From positions 25,523 to 89,522 of the forward strand of contig JBBRYK010000001.1 of NCBI GenBank assembly GCA_038237665.1: a stretch of 64,000 bases of DNA, given 5' to 3'. The notes under the pieces were generated by a model. It was given only the letters and a program-made list of their open reading frames with translations. It searched no databases and had not been told where the DNA came from. Positions within the stretch are counted from its first letter, which is position 1. Each line of letters opens with the position of its first letter. Origin of the DNA: JBBRYK01 sp038237665. GTDB taxonomy: Bacteria; Actinomycetota; Thermoleophilia; Gaiellales; Gaiellaceae. The position numbers and the translations under genes were made by a program. Shown here piece after piece: positions 51,677 to 60,988 of this stretch.

Positions 51677-52600
51677 TTAGCCCAGGCTCTCGAGCCGCTC
51701 GAGCAGGAACGCAAGGAAGCCGTCGCCGTCGATGTCGACGCCCACGTGGGCGTTCGGCTCCCAGCCTGCGCGGCGCCAGAGATCGACGTAGGTGCGGCCG
51801 CGGGAGAGCTCGCCCCCGCAATCGACGACGACCCCGCGGTCAGCCGTCTGGACGAAGTCGTCGCGGATCACGTGTGCGACCGCGACGGCGTCGTGGACGG
51901 GCGACCCGGCGAACCCGTATGTCTCGGCGTGGAAGAGGTGGTAGAAGCCGAAGAGATCGGCGACCAGGCCGCCGACGCGGCCCGACGCGCGCAGGCGCTC
52001 GGCGTGCTCGGGCGTCATCAGCGCCCGGTGGGTGACGTCGAGGCCGACCATCGTCACGTCGATTCCCGACGTGAAGACGCGGTGCGCGGCCTCGGGGTCG
52101 GCCCAGATGTTGAACTCGGCCGCCGGGGTGACGTTTCCCTCGGCGATCGCGCCGCCCATCAGCACGATGCGCCGGATCTGCAGGGCGAGCTCGGGATACC
52201 GGGCGAGCAGAAGCGCGATGTTCGTCAGAGGGCCTGTCGGGACGAGCGTCAGGGGCGTCTCGCGCAGCCGGTCGGCGATGAAGTCGACGGCATGCTGCTC
52301 GATCGGTGGGCGTTGTGCCGGCGGCAGTTCCGGCCCGTCCAGCCCGCTCTCGCCGTGGACGTAGGCGGCCACATAGCGGTCCCGCACGAGGGGCCGGTCC
52401 GCGCCAGCGGCCACCGCAATGTCGGTGCGGTGGACGAACTCGAGCAGGCGGATCGCATTCGCGGTCGTCTTCTCGAGCGCCTGGTTGCCGGAGACGGTGG
52501 TGACGCCGAGGAGCTCGAGCTCGGGGCTCGCGAGGGCGAGCATGAGGGCGATCGCGTCGTCGTGCCCCGGGTCGCAGTCGAGAATGATCGGAGTGGCTAT
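51677..52600 (-). CDS. Inosine/uridine-preferring nucleoside hydrolase, with probable ATA start
   Basis: A 307-residue calcium-dependent N-ribohydrolase. ILDCDPGHDDAIAL at the N terminus is the metal and ribose site; VTTVSGNQ, LTNIALLL, GLDVTH and the C-terminal SPVHDAVAVAHV complete the family. No ATG, GTG or TTG stands between the acyl-CoA ligase stop and DCDPGHDD. In frame at 52600 lies ATA, which overlaps that stop in an ATAG junction and yields I/M-A-T-P-IILDCDPG, the normal family N terminus. Downstream canonical starts would remove the metal site. Works with the nucleoside importer and the ribokinase in this region. Confidence 0.8.
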   Translation of the reverse strand: MATPIILDCDPGHDDAIALMLALASPELELLGVTTVSGNQALEKTTANAIRLLEFVHRTDIAVAAGADRPLVRDRYVAAYVHGESGLDGPELPPAQRPPIEQHAVDFIADRLRETPLTLVPTGPLTNIALLLARYPELALQIRRIVLMGGAIAEGNVTPAAEFNIWADPEAAHRVFTSGIDVTMVGLDVTHRALMTPEHAERLRASGRVGGLVADLFGFYHLFHAETYGFAGSPVHDAVAVAHVIRDDFVQTADRGVVVDCGGELSRGRTYVDLWRRAGWEPNAHVGVDIDGDGFLAFLLERLESLG

Positions 52601-54135
52601 CGGACCGCTCCCGCCTGCCGCACGCGCTCTCGCAGCTCGTACTTCTTCACCTTGCCGGTCGACGTCTTGGGCAGCTCGCCGAACTCGATCTGACTCGGCG
52701 CCTTGAAACCCGGGAGCGTCTCGCGGCTGAAGGCGATCAGCTCGTCGGCGGTCAGGTCGGACCCCGGCCGCAGCGTGACGAAGCCCTTCGGCCGTTCCCC
52801 CCACTTCTCGTCGGGCAGGGCGACAACGGCCGCCTCGAGGACGTCGGGGTGCCGAACGAGTGCCTGCTCGACCTCGATCGTCGAGATGTTCTCGCCGCCC
52901 GAGATGATGATGTCCTTGGACCGGTCGCGAAGCTCCATGTAGCCGTCCGGGTGCATCACCCCGAGGTCGCCCGAGTGGAACCAGCCGCCGCGGAAGGCGT
53001 CGGCGGTCGCGGCCTCGTCGGCGAAGTAGCCCTTCATGACGTTGTTGCCATTCATGACAACCTCGCCCATGGTCTCGCCGTCGGCGGGCACGTCGTTCAT
53101 GGCGTCGTCGACAACGCGGACGGGCTCGGAGGTCACGAAGCAGACCCCCTGCCGGGCCTTCAGCTGCGCCCGCGCCTCGGTTCCGAGGTCATCCCAGGCG
53201 GGGTTCCATTCGCAGATGGTGATCGGGCCGTAGGTTTCGGTGAGCCCGTAGACGTGGTTGATCCGAAAGCCGAGCTGCTCGGTCCGCTCGATCACCGCCG
53301 GTGGCGGGGGCGCCCCACCCGTGGTCACCTGGACGGGTTGCGCGAGCACGTGGGCGGCCGGATCGGAGCCGAGCATGACGAGAACCGTCGGGGCGCCGTT
53401 CAGATGGGTGATCCTCTCCTCTTCGAGGAGCCGCCAGACGATCGGCGGATCGACCTTGCGCAGGCAGACGTGCGTCGCAGCGGCGGCAGTCACGCCCCAG
53501 GTCAAGCACCAGCCGTTGCAGTGGAACATCGGCAACGTCCAGAGGTAGTTCGACCGTGAGTCGATGCGCGCGTGAAGCACCTCTGCGAGCGCGTTCAGGT
53601 AGGCGCCTCGATGCGTGTAGATGACGCCCTTCGGTCTCCCGGTGGTTCCGGACGTGTAGTTGATGCTGATCGCGTCGTCCTCGCCCTCCAGGCGCGACTC
53701 CGGCTCGCCGTCGGGCCCGGCCGCGAGGAAGTCCTCGTAGGACCCGCCCTCGCCGGTGACGAGGACGCGTTCGACCGCGGCGCCCTCGACCAGGTCTGCG
53801 AGCGAGGGGTCGACGACCAGGAGGCGGGCGCCCGAATGGTCGAGGATGTACGCGATCTCGTCGCCCAGCAGCCGAGTGTTGATCGTGACCAGCACGCACC
53901 CAGCGCGCGGGACACCGAAGTGCGCCTCGAGCAGCTCCGTCACGTTTGGGGCCAGGAAGGCGACGCGATCGTCCTTCTCGAGGCCCGCGGCCTGGATCGC
54001 GGTAGCCAGCCTCCGTGCCCGCTCGCGTAGCTCGGCCCAGGTCAGGCGCCGGTCCTCGTCGATCACGGCCGTGCGGTCGGGGAAGACCGCCGCCGTGCGC
54101 TCGAGAAAGGCAATCGGTGTGAGCGGGGAGTTCAC
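52597..54135 (-). CDS. Acyl-CoA synthetase (AMP-forming)
   Basis: A 512-residue adenylate-forming ligase that activates a carboxylic acid with ATP and CoA. Motifs are INYTSGTTGRPKGVIYTHRG (P-loop-like A3), GAPTVLVMLG, VYGLTETYGP (A5), HSGDLGVMHPDGYMELRDRSKDIIISGGENIS in two adjoining blocks (A7-A8) and the C-terminal TSTGKVKKYELR with the catalytic lysine. Chain length preference cannot be read. GTG start; divergent from an enoyl-CoA hydratase gene 18 bases away, together suggesting acyl-CoA breakdown. Confidence 0.92.
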   Translation of the reverse strand: MNSPLTPIAFLERTAAVFPDRTAVIDEDRRLTWAELRERARRLATAIQAAGLEKDDRVAFLAPNVTELLEAHFGVPRAGCVLVTINTRLLGDEIAYILDHSGARLLVVDPSLADLVEGAAVERVLVTGEGGSYEDFLAAGPDGEPESRLEGEDDAISINYTSGTTGRPKGVIYTHRGAYLNALAEVLHARIDSRSNYLWTLPMFHCNGWCLTWGVTAAAATHVCLRKVDPPIVWRLLEEERITHLNGAPTVLVMLGSDPAAHVLAQPVQVTTGGAPPPPAVIERTEQLGFRINHVYGLTETYGPITICEWNPAWDDLGTEARAQLKARQGVCFVTSEPVRVVDDAMNDVPADGETMGEVVMNGNNVMKGYFADEAATADAFRGGWFHSGDLGVMHPDGYMELRDRSKDIIISGGENISTIEVEQALVRHPDVLEAAVVALPDEKWGERPKGFVTLRPGSDLTADELIAFSRETLPGFKAPSQIEFGELPKTSTGKVKKYELRERVRQAGAVR

Positions 54136-54140
54136 AGAGC

Positions 54141-54146
54141 TAGTCT
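54141..54146 (+). promoter_or_regulatory. -10 box of the enoyl-CoA hydratase gene (leaderless)
   Basis: TAGTCT, seven bases before the GTG start, within the 18-base gap to the divergent ligase gene. Confidence 0.55.
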
Positions 54147-54153
54147 TGCGTAC

Positions 54154-54945
54154 GTGGCAGCGACAGTCACGACCTATCGGAACCTACTCGTTGCCGACCA
54201 GCCGCCTGCCGCGCGGATCACGCTGAACCGGCCGGACAAGCGAAACGCGCTCAGCCTCGAGTTGATGCAGGAGCTGATCGGCGTTCTCGAACGGCTCGGC
54301 TCGAACCCGGAGATCCGCGCAATCGTGATCGAGGGGGCAGGTCCGGCGTTCTCGGCCGGCCACGACCTGAGCGAGATGGTCGGGCGCGACGCGACGTTCT
54401 ACGAGCGCCTGTTCGACGTCTGCACGATTCTGATGGAGACGATCCACCGTGTGCCGCAGCCGGTCCTCGCCAAGGTCCACGGGATCGCGACCGCGGCCGG
54501 ATGCCAGCTCGTCGCCGCGTGCGACCTGGCGGTGGCGGCGGACGACGCCCGCTTTGCGACCCCGGGCGTGAAGATCGGCCTGTTCTGCTCGACGCCGATG
54601 GTTCCCATCTCGCGGGCGGTCGGCCGGAAGCGCGCACTCGAGCTTCTGCTCACCGGCGAGCCGATTGATGCTCCGACCGCAGCTCAGTGGGGTTTGGTCA
54701 ACCGCGTCGTTCCGGCCGCCGAGCTCGATGGGGCGATTGAAGCGCTCGTCGCCTCGATCGCCCGCTCGAGCCCCCTCGTCGTCGGAATCGGCAAGGAGGC
54801 CTTCTACGAGCAGATCGACCGCAGCGAGACGGGCGCGTACGAGCATACGAAGGCCGTCATGGCTGCGAATGCGCGGATCGACGACGCCCAGGAGGGCATC
54901 TCCGCCTTCCTCGAAAAGCGGCCGCCGATCTGGACGGGAAGCTAG
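54154..54945 (+). CDS. Enoyl-CoA hydratase/isomerase family protein
   Basis: A 263-residue crotonase-fold protein. It has ITLNRPDKRNALS, the oxyanion-hole segments GPAFSAGHDLSEM and GIATAAGCQLVAACDLAVA, and PGVKIGLFCSTPM; typical catalytic Glu pairs are not both obvious, since GCQLVAACD replaces GGGxELA, so it may be a hydratase-like enzyme with altered chemistry. GTG start seven bases after a -10 box. Ends in a 4-base overlap with the ribokinase gene on the other strand. Confidence 0.88.
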   Translation: MAATVTTYRNLLVADQPPAARITLNRPDKRNALSLELMQELIGVLERLGSNPEIRAIVIEGAGPAFSAGHDLSEMVGRDATFYERLFDVCTILMETIHRVPQPVLAKVHGIATAAGCQLVAACDLAVAADDARFATPGVKIGLFCSTPMVPISRAVGRKRALELLLTGEPIDAPTAAQWGLVNRVVPAAELDGAIEALVASIARSSPLVVGIGKEAFYEQIDRSETGAYEHTKAVMAANARIDDAQEGISAFLEKRPPIWTGS

Positions 54946-55766
54946 GCCGGACCGAGCAGCTCGTCGATTTCGATCGCGGTGGGCAGCGAGGGCTGCGCGC
55001 CGAAGCGTGAGGCGGCGACGGCTCCCGCGGCACAGGCACGACGGAGCGCTTCCTCGCGGTCGCGGCCCTCGAGCAGCGAAACGACCAGACAGGCCGTGAA
55101 GGCGTCCCCGGCTGCGGTGCCGTCGACTGCCTGGATCTTCGGCGGCCGAGCTCGAGCGATCTCTCGCCCGCGCTCGAGCAGCACCGCGCCCTCCTCGCCG
55201 AGCGTCAGCGCCACGAGTGGCGCAGCGTCGCCGACGACGTCGTACTCATAGCGGTTGACCACCAGGAGATCGGGCTCGACCGTCAGCGGCCGCGCGGGTG
55301 CGGCATTGACGCAAAAGAGACCGTCTGCCTGCGCGCGAGCCTGCTCCACGGCGCGGTCCGGGATCTCGAGCTGACAGAGGACCCCGTCGCTCGGCGGCAG
55401 CTCGAACCCGCCGACCTCGGCGTTCGCTCCGGGTGCGACGGCGATCGTATTGTCGCCCCGCTCGTCGACCAGGATCAGCGCGACCCCGGTGGGCGGTTCG
55501 ACGGACCGCACGTCGAGGTCGACCCCGGCCTCGCGTAGGCCGGCGAGGGCCTCGTCGGCGAACGAGTCCCCGCCGACGCAGCCGACGAACCGAACCGCCG
55601 CACCCAGCCGCGCGCCGGCCACGGCCTGGTTTGCTCCTTTTCCGCCGGGAATCCGCTCGAAGGTCGCCCCGGTGACCGTCTCACCCGGCCTGGGCAGCCG
55701 CTCGACCCTGGCGACGAGGTCGAGGTTGACCGACCCGACGACGGCCAGGCGCGGTTCAGGCTGCAA
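54942..55766 (-). CDS. rbsK: Ribokinase (PfkB family)
   Basis: A 274-residue sugar kinase. VVGSVNLDLVARVERLPRPG at the N terminus, PGGKGANQAVAGARLG near residue 38 and AVDGTAAGDAFTACLV (anion hole and catalytic Asp) near residue 215 match ribokinase. It would phosphorylate ribose released by the nucleoside hydrolase. TTG start overlaps the end of the upstream gene by 11 bases. It is slightly shorter than E. coli RbsK. Confidence 0.85.
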   Translation of the reverse strand: MQPEPRLAVVGSVNLDLVARVERLPRPGETVTGATFERIPGGKGANQAVAGARLGAAVRFVGCVGGDSFADEALAGLREAGVDLDVRSVEPPTGVALILVDERGDNTIAVAPGANAEVGGFELPPSDGVLCQLEIPDRAVEQARAQADGLFCVNAAPARPLTVEPDLLVVNRYEYDVVGDAAPLVALTLGEEGAVLLERGREIARARPPKIQAVDGTAAGDAFTACLVVSLLEGRDREEALRRACAAGAVAASRFGAQPSLPTAIEIDELLGPA

Positions 55767-56310
55767 GGGCGCGGAGATCTTCGACCGCCCGCCCGAGGAG
55801 GTTCTCGCGCAGGTCGAAGAGGCCGGCCCACAGCGACGACCGGTCGGGCTCCGAGCCGATCCGTGCGGCAGCGCTCAGGCCTTCGAGCGCTCGAACGAGA
55901 ACCGCCAGCTCGAGATACGCCTGCGCCACCCGCACGGGCGAGGCGGCGACTCCCGCGCGGAGGAGGATCGGCGCCCATTCCACCAGTTCGGCCCGGCCCG
56001 GCTCGCCGTACCACGAGCGACCCTCGGCGCGCTCGGGCTCGAGCTCGAGCAGGTAGCGCCCGAGCGGGTCGTCCAGCCCGGCCAGGGCGGTCTCCGCCCG
56101 GTCGGCGGCGTGACGCAGTGCTGCCTCCCGTGCGCCCGGCGTCGCAGGCCAGGCCTCGCCCCGTCCCCACCGCTCGAGGAGCCGGCAGAACGCCAGCCCC
56201 GCCGCCTGGCAGGCGCCGAGTTGAGAGATCAGCCGCCGCCCGGTCGTGTCGACGGCCGCGTGCTCTTCCAGCACATCGGGCCAGGCGGGGCCGATCGAGC
56301 GCAGCCTCAT
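55756..56310 (-). CDS. Hypothetical helical protein downstream of RNase J
   Basis: A 184-residue, mostly alpha-helical soluble protein rich in Ala, Leu, Arg and Glu, starting MRLRSIGPAWPDVLEEHAAV. The start ATG overlaps the RNase J stop by one base (TGATG) and its end overlaps the ribokinase start, so it is inside an operon. No family was recognised and no catalytic motif is apparent. Confidence 0.55.
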   Translation of the reverse strand: MRLRSIGPAWPDVLEEHAAVDTTGRRLISQLGACQAAGLAFCRLLERWGRGEAWPATPGAREAALRHAADRAETALAGLDDPLGRYLLELEPERAEGRSWYGEPGRAELVEWAPILLRAGVAASPVRVAQAYLELAVLVRALEGLSAAARIGSEPDRSSLWAGLFDLRENLLGRAVEDLRALAA

Positions 56311-57965
56311 CAGACCTCGACGACCACGGGCAGGATCATCGGCCGGCGGCCGGTGCGGTCGTAGATCAGCTGACCGATCCCGTCGTGGAGGTGCTCCTGG
56401 AGCAGCTTGATCTCGCGGATCTCCTGGGACAGGCACTCGTCCAGCACGCGATTCGCCTCCGCGCGCATCTCGTCGATCAGGGGACCGCTCTCGGCGAACC
56501 CGCGGGCGATCAGCTCCGGAGGGCTCGAGGGGCGCCCGTTCGAACCGGCGAGCGTGGCGACGATGATCAGCACCCCGTCCTCGGAGAGGTGGCGCCGGTC
56601 CCGCAGTGCGACGTCGCCGATGTCACCCACCCCGAGGCCGTCGACGAACGTCATTCCGGCCTCGATCCGGTCGATCACCTCGACTCCGCGTGGCGAGAGC
56701 TCCACGACCGAGCCGTACTCGGCGAGGATGATCGAGCCGGCCGGAACACCCGCGTCGGACGCCAGGCGTGCGTGGGCGGAAAGCATGCGGAACTCGCCGT
56801 GGATGGGCATCACGGCCCGGGGCCGGACGAGCGAGAGGAGTGTTCGGATCTCCTCCGAGTTCGCATGCCCGGACACGTGCACCGGCGCGATCTCCTGGTG
56901 GAGCACCTCGGCGCCTGCGCGGGCGAGCTGGTTGATCGAGTCGTGGACGCGAAGCTCGTTCCCCGGCACGGGCTTCGCCGAGATGATCACCGTGTCGCCG
57001 CGTTCGACCGTCACGGCCGGGTGGTCGTGGTAGGCGATACGCGTCAGCGCCGACATGGGCTCGCCCTGGCTCCCGGTGCAGAGGATGAGCACGTCCTCCG
57101 GCCGGTGGTTGTCGAGGTCGGCGGGCTTGATCAGCGTCCCGTCCGGAACCTCGAGGTAGCCCAGGTTCGAGGCGATGTTGAGGTTCTTGCGCATCGAGCG
57201 GCCGACGACAGCCACCTTGCGCCCGACCTGGACGGCGACATCGATCGCCTGCTGCATCCGGTGCACGTTCGATGCGAAGGAGGCGACGAGAACACGGCCG
57301 GTGCGCTGGGGGATGATCTGCCGGAACGCCTCGCCGACGAGCCGCTCGGACCCGGTGACGCCCGGGCGCTCGGCATTGGTCGAGTCGCCCAGGAGCAGGT
57401 CGACGCCGCGGTTGCCGATCTCCGCCAGTGAGCCGACGTCGGTCTTCAACCCGTCCACGGGCGTGTGGTCGAGCTTCCAGTCGCCCGTGTGGAGGACGCG
57501 TCCGGCCGGGGTCTCGAAGAGCACGGCGACGCAGTCGGGCACGGAGTGCGCCATGCGGACGAACTCCGTGCGGAACGGGCCGATGTCGAAAGGTCCGTCC
57601 TCCGGCCGGATCTCGCGCAGCTCCGTGGTGCGGAGCAGCCCGTGCTCGTCGAGCTTCGACTTGACGAGGCCGAGCGTGAGGCGTGTTCCGATCACCTCGC
57701 CCACGCGGACCTGGCGCAGCAGGAACGGGAGCGCGCCGACGTGGTCCTCGTGAGCGTGCGTGAGGACGACCGCACGGATGCCGCCTCGATCGGCGAGATA
57801 CGAGAAGTCGGGGAGGATCAGGTCGACGCCGAGGTGCTCGTCACGGGGGAAAGCAAGGCCGGCATCGACGACCAGCGCCTCGTCGCCAAGCTCGAGCACG
57901 AGCATGTTCTTGCCCACCTCGCCGAGCCCGCCGAGGGGGATGATCCGGAGAGAAGGCTCAGGCAT
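56310..57965 (-). CDS. rnj: Ribonuclease J
   Basis: A 551-residue metallo-beta-lactamase/beta-CASP exo- and endoribonuclease for rRNA processing and mRNA decay. Visible are GGLGEVGKNM, the zinc motif LTHAHEDHVGALPF (HxHxDH), HTGDWKLDHTP, the beta-CASP GDSTNAERPG, CTGSQGEPMSAL, HVSGHANSEE and MPIHGEFRML. ATG at 57965 is six bases after TAGACT, predicting a leaderless mRNA. In Streptomyces the gene likewise lies between dapA and ftsK. Confidence 0.95.
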   Translation of the reverse strand: MPEPSLRIIPLGGLGEVGKNMLVLELGDEALVVDAGLAFPRDEHLGVDLILPDFSYLADRGGIRAVVLTHAHEDHVGALPFLLRQVRVGEVIGTRLTLGLVKSKLDEHGLLRTTELREIRPEDGPFDIGPFRTEFVRMAHSVPDCVAVLFETPAGRVLHTGDWKLDHTPVDGLKTDVGSLAEIGNRGVDLLLGDSTNAERPGVTGSERLVGEAFRQIIPQRTGRVLVASFASNVHRMQQAIDVAVQVGRKVAVVGRSMRKNLNIASNLGYLEVPDGTLIKPADLDNHRPEDVLILCTGSQGEPMSALTRIAYHDHPAVTVERGDTVIISAKPVPGNELRVHDSINQLARAGAEVLHQEIAPVHVSGHANSEEIRTLLSLVRPRAVMPIHGEFRMLSAHARLASDAGVPAGSIILAEYGSVVELSPRGVEVIDRIEAGMTFVDGLGVGDIGDVALRDRRHLSEDGVLIIVATLAGSNGRPSSPPELIARGFAESGPLIDEMRAEANRVLDECLSQEIREIKLLQEHLHDGIGQLIYDRTGRRPMILPVVVEV

Positions 57966-57971
57966 CGCCCA

Positions 57972-57977
57972 AGTCTA
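57972..57977 (-). promoter_or_regulatory. -10 box of rnj (leaderless)
   Basis: TAGACT on the minus strand, six bases before the ATG. Confidence 0.6.
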
Positions 57978-58133
57978 CGTACCCCGTTCGGTCTGACTCG
58001 GGCGAAAACCCGGCAAACGAGCCGGTTCAGGAGCCATGAATCCCTCGATCGGGGGAGCGGCGGAAACCGCCACAGCGCGACAACTTGTTTTGTGGGCGAA
58101 AACCCCGAAACCGCGTCCGGCGGAGGCCCGTCT

Positions 58134-59816
58134 GTGAGCGCCAGGCCTGGGCGTCAAGTACCCGACCTCGGATCCGCGGTCGGGCTGATGATCACGCTCG
58201 TCGCGATGGCGGCGAGTGTCCTGCTCGTGGCCGTCAGCAGAGACGCCGTGAGCGCGGCGGTCACCGACCCCGGAACCGTAGCCGTCTTCCTCGTTCTCGC
58301 GCTCGTCTACCAGTTCTTCTCCTTCGAGCTGTACGGACGCGGCAGCATCAGCGTCTCCGCGATCGGCCTCCTCGCCGCCGCGTTCTCGCTGCCGGTCGGT
58401 GCCGCGGTCGCGATTGCCTTCATCGCCGCGATCTCGCAATGGATCAGAAAACGAGGCCTGTTCCACCGGGCAATCTTCGACGCGGCCAACTATGCGCTCT
58501 CGATGGGAGCGGCGGCGGGTGTCTACTCCGCGTTCGCGCCGTCCAACACCTTCATGAAGCTGGCGGTCGGAACGCTGGCCGGCATCGTCTACGGGGCGAT
58601 CAACCATGGCCTCCTCTGCCTCGCGATGAGCCTCTCCGAAGGCGTCCCCATGCGCGAAGTCTGGAAGGAGCGCTTCCACTGGGCCCGCTACCACTTCCTT
58701 ATCTTCGGGCCGCTCGCAGTCGCCCTCTCGATCGCGTACGCGAAGACCGGCGTCCCCGGGCTCCTCGCCTTCGCGCTCCCGCCGGCCGTGCTCGTCTTCT
58801 CCGTGCGGCAGTACCTCGAGCGAACGCGCCGGGCGGTCGAGGAGGTTCGGGAGGCCAACGAGGAGCTCCGGGTCGCGAACGCCAAGCTCGCCGCCCGAAA
58901 CGAGGATCTCGACCAGCTCTTCCGCTTCGCCGGCGGTCTTGCCGCCCACGCTCACGACAGCTCAGCCCTTCGGACCTACGCAGAGGAGTCGCTCGGGACG
59001 TTGACCGGCGCCGAGATCGTGCTGCTGGTCGGAGACGCGGGCGGCGACGTCCCTCTCTTCGCCGGTGGTGCCTGCGTCGGAGCGCTCGAGCTTCGGCCGG
59101 GGCCGAACTTCGACGGCGAGCGCTGGGAGCGCCTCCGCGACGCGATTCTCCCCCAGCTCGCAACCGCGGTCGAGAGCGCCGGGCTCGTCGAGCAGGTTCG
59201 CAAGACCCACCTGGCCACGATCGCCGCACTCTCGCGCTCGATGGAGGCCAAGGACTACTACACGGGCGGCCACACGGAGCGCGTCTCCAGCGTCGCCCTG
59301 GCCCTCGGCCGCCGCCTCGGCTATGCGGGGACCGAGCTCGATGCGATCGAGATCGGCGCGCTTCTGCACGACATCGGCAAGATCGGGATCCCCGAGCGCA
59401 TCCTCCACAAGCCCGGGCCGCTCGACGACGACGAGTGGAAGGTGATGAAGGAGCATCCGATCATCTCCGAGTACATCCTCTCCGGGGTCGACCTTCCGGC
59501 GACGGTGCTCGAGATCGCACGCTCGAGCCACGAGCGGATGGACGGCAAGGGCTATCCGGACGGCCTCGAGGGCCAGGCCATCCCGCTCCCTGCCCGGATC
59601 GTGCTCGTCGCCGACGCTTTCGACGCCCTGACGAGCGACCGGCCTTACCGGCGCGCGCGGCCGCTACCGGCGGCGATGGAGGAGATCCGGACCCACGCCG
59701 GCACGCAGTTCTGCCCGCAGGTCGTCGCCGCGATGGAGCAGCTGTACCGCGAGGAGCCGCACGTCCTCGGTGCAGGCCGCCTCGCCGCGGTCGAGCTCCA
59801 GGAGGACGCCGCCTAG
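58134..59816 (+). CDS. HD-GYP domain protein with membrane sensor region
   Basis: A 560-residue probable cyclic-di-GMP phosphodiesterase. Residues about 15-230 contain six or seven membrane helices, about 230-265 a coiled coil (ERTRRAVEEVREANEEL), about 280-360 a small GAF-like segment, and about 365-545 the HD-GYP domain with GGHTERVSSVALALG, LLHDIGKIGIPERIL, KEHPIISEYIL and HERMDGKGYPDGL. The GTG at 58134 has GGCGGAGG seven bases upstream; an in-frame GTG at 58092 is an alternative. It may control c-di-GMP sensed by the RsiG-like protein elsewhere in the window. Ends two bases before the convergent dapA gene. Confidence 0.88.
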   Translation: MSARPGRQVPDLGSAVGLMITLVAMAASVLLVAVSRDAVSAAVTDPGTVAVFLVLALVYQFFSFELYGRGSISVSAIGLLAAAFSLPVGAAVAIAFIAAISQWIRKRGLFHRAIFDAANYALSMGAAAGVYSAFAPSNTFMKLAVGTLAGIVYGAINHGLLCLAMSLSEGVPMREVWKERFHWARYHFLIFGPLAVALSIAYAKTGVPGLLAFALPPAVLVFSVRQYLERTRRAVEEVREANEELRVANAKLAARNEDLDQLFRFAGGLAAHAHDSSALRTYAEESLGTLTGAEIVLLVGDAGGDVPLFAGGACVGALELRPGPNFDGERWERLRDAILPQLATAVESAGLVEQVRKTHLATIAALSRSMEAKDYYTGGHTERVSSVALALGRRLGYAGTELDAIEIGALLHDIGKIGIPERILHKPGPLDDDEWKVMKEHPIISEYILSGVDLPATVLEIARSSHERMDGKGYPDGLEGQAIPLPARIVLVADAFDALTSDRPYRRARPLPAAMEEIRTHAGTQFCPQVVAAMEQLYREEPHVLGAGRLAAVELQEDAA

Positions 59817-59818
59817 CT

Positions 59819-60700
59819 TCAGGCAGCGGAGGGCTGAAGCGCTCCGAGCCGCTCGAGGCAATCGCGAACCTGCGCGTACTCCGCCTCGGTCGCCTCGACC
59901 ATCGGCAGCCGGTGGCCGCCGACCTGGTGACCGAGCAGCCGGAGGGCAGCCTTGATCGCGATCGGGTTGCCTGCGACCTTGAGCAGGTCGAGCGCAGGCT
60001 GGAGCTCGCGGTCGATCCGCTGCGCCTCCTCGACGTCCCCTGCCCGGAAACGGCGGATCATCTGCTTCACCTGCGGCCCGGCGACGTGGGTGTGGACGCA
60101 GACTCCACCAACTCCCCCGAGCTGGAGGAACGGCAGGATCAGGTCGTCGTCTCCCGCATACAGGTCGAGCCCGAGCTCGACGATCCTGCGGCCCTGATCG
60201 AGGTCGTCGTTCGCCTGCTTGACCGCTTTGACGTTGGGGATCCCGGCCAGGAGCGCCATCGTCTCCGGCTCGATGTTGAGCACGACGCGGGCCGGGATGT
60301 TGTAGACGATCAGCGGCCGGTCGGTCTCGGCCGCGATCGCCTTGAAGTGCTCGACGATCCCGCGCGGGGGCGGCTTGTTGTAGTAGGGCGTGACGATCAG
60401 GAACGCATCCGCTCCGGCCTCGTGGGCCGTTTGCGTCAGGTGGATCGAGTGGGCAGTCGAGTACGTCCCCGTGCCCGCAACGACCGTTGCCCGGTCGCCC
60501 ACCGCGTCGATCGCAACGCGGTAGAGCTCGAGCCGCTCGTCGTCCGAAAGGGTCGGCGACTCGCCCGTCGTGCCCGTGACGACGAGACCGTCGGAGCCGT
60601 GCTCGACGAGGTGCTCGGCGAGCGCCCGGAAGGCGTCGTAGTCGACCGCGCCGTCGTCCCCGAAGGGGGTGACGATCGCGGTCAGGACCTCGCCGAGCAC
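59819..60700 (-). CDS. dapA: 4-Hydroxy-tetrahydrodipicolinate synthase
   Basis: A 293-residue TIM-barrel lyase that condenses pyruvate with aspartate semialdehyde. Motifs are TAIVTPFGDDGAVD, GTTGESPTLSDDE, YYNKPPPRGI (catalytic Tyr), YNIPARV and the Schiff-base lysine in VKAVKQAN. Family length is normal. GTG start at 60700. A small membrane protein gene lies 11 bases upstream. Confidence 0.95.
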   Translation of the reverse strand: MLGEVLTAIVTPFGDDGAVDYDAFRALAEHLVEHGSDGLVVTGTTGESPTLSDDERLELYRVAIDAVGDRATVVAGTGTYSTAHSIHLTQTAHEAGADAFLIVTPYYNKPPPRGIVEHFKAIAAETDRPLIVYNIPARVVLNIEPETMALLAGIPNVKAVKQANDDLDQGRRIVELGLDLYAGDDDLILPFLQLGGVGGVCVHTHVAGPQVKQMIRRFRAGDVEEAQRIDRELQPALDLLKVAGNPIAIKAALRLLGHQVGGHRLPMVEATEAEYAQVRDCLERLGALQPSAA

Positions 60701-60711
60701 GGCTTCCGATT

Positions 60712-60921
60712 CTACTGCTGCGGCGGCCTGCGTCCTCCGCCCATCGCGTCGGTGTTCCACTGCATCTTTCCGAGCGGCGTCGCCTCGACGATCATGGCCA
60801 GGGCAACGAGCAGAAGCCCAGCCGAAATCAGATCCAGCTGTCGCAGCGCTGAAGCGAAGATGCCGATCAAGAAAAGGATCGCAGCTGCGAGTAGCAGCAG
60901 GATCCGGATTCCGAACTCCAT
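60712..60921 (-). CDS. Small membrane protein (69 aa) between dapB and dapA
   Basis: Two hydrophobic helices (IRILLLLAAAILFLIGIFAS and ISAGLLLVALAMIVEATP) and a short Gly/Arg/Pro tail. ATG with an AAGGAG-like site upstream. No family recognised; may be a membrane tag-along of the dap operon. Confidence 0.5.
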   Translation of the reverse strand: MEFGIRILLLLAAAILFLIGIFASALRQLDLISAGLLLVALAMIVEATPLGKMQWNTDAMGGGRRPPQQ

Positions 60922-60988
60922 CTGACTCCTTCCGTAGTGGCCTCGCCGCGGAGGCGCGGCGCGGCTCCGATTCTGACGGATGGCCCGG

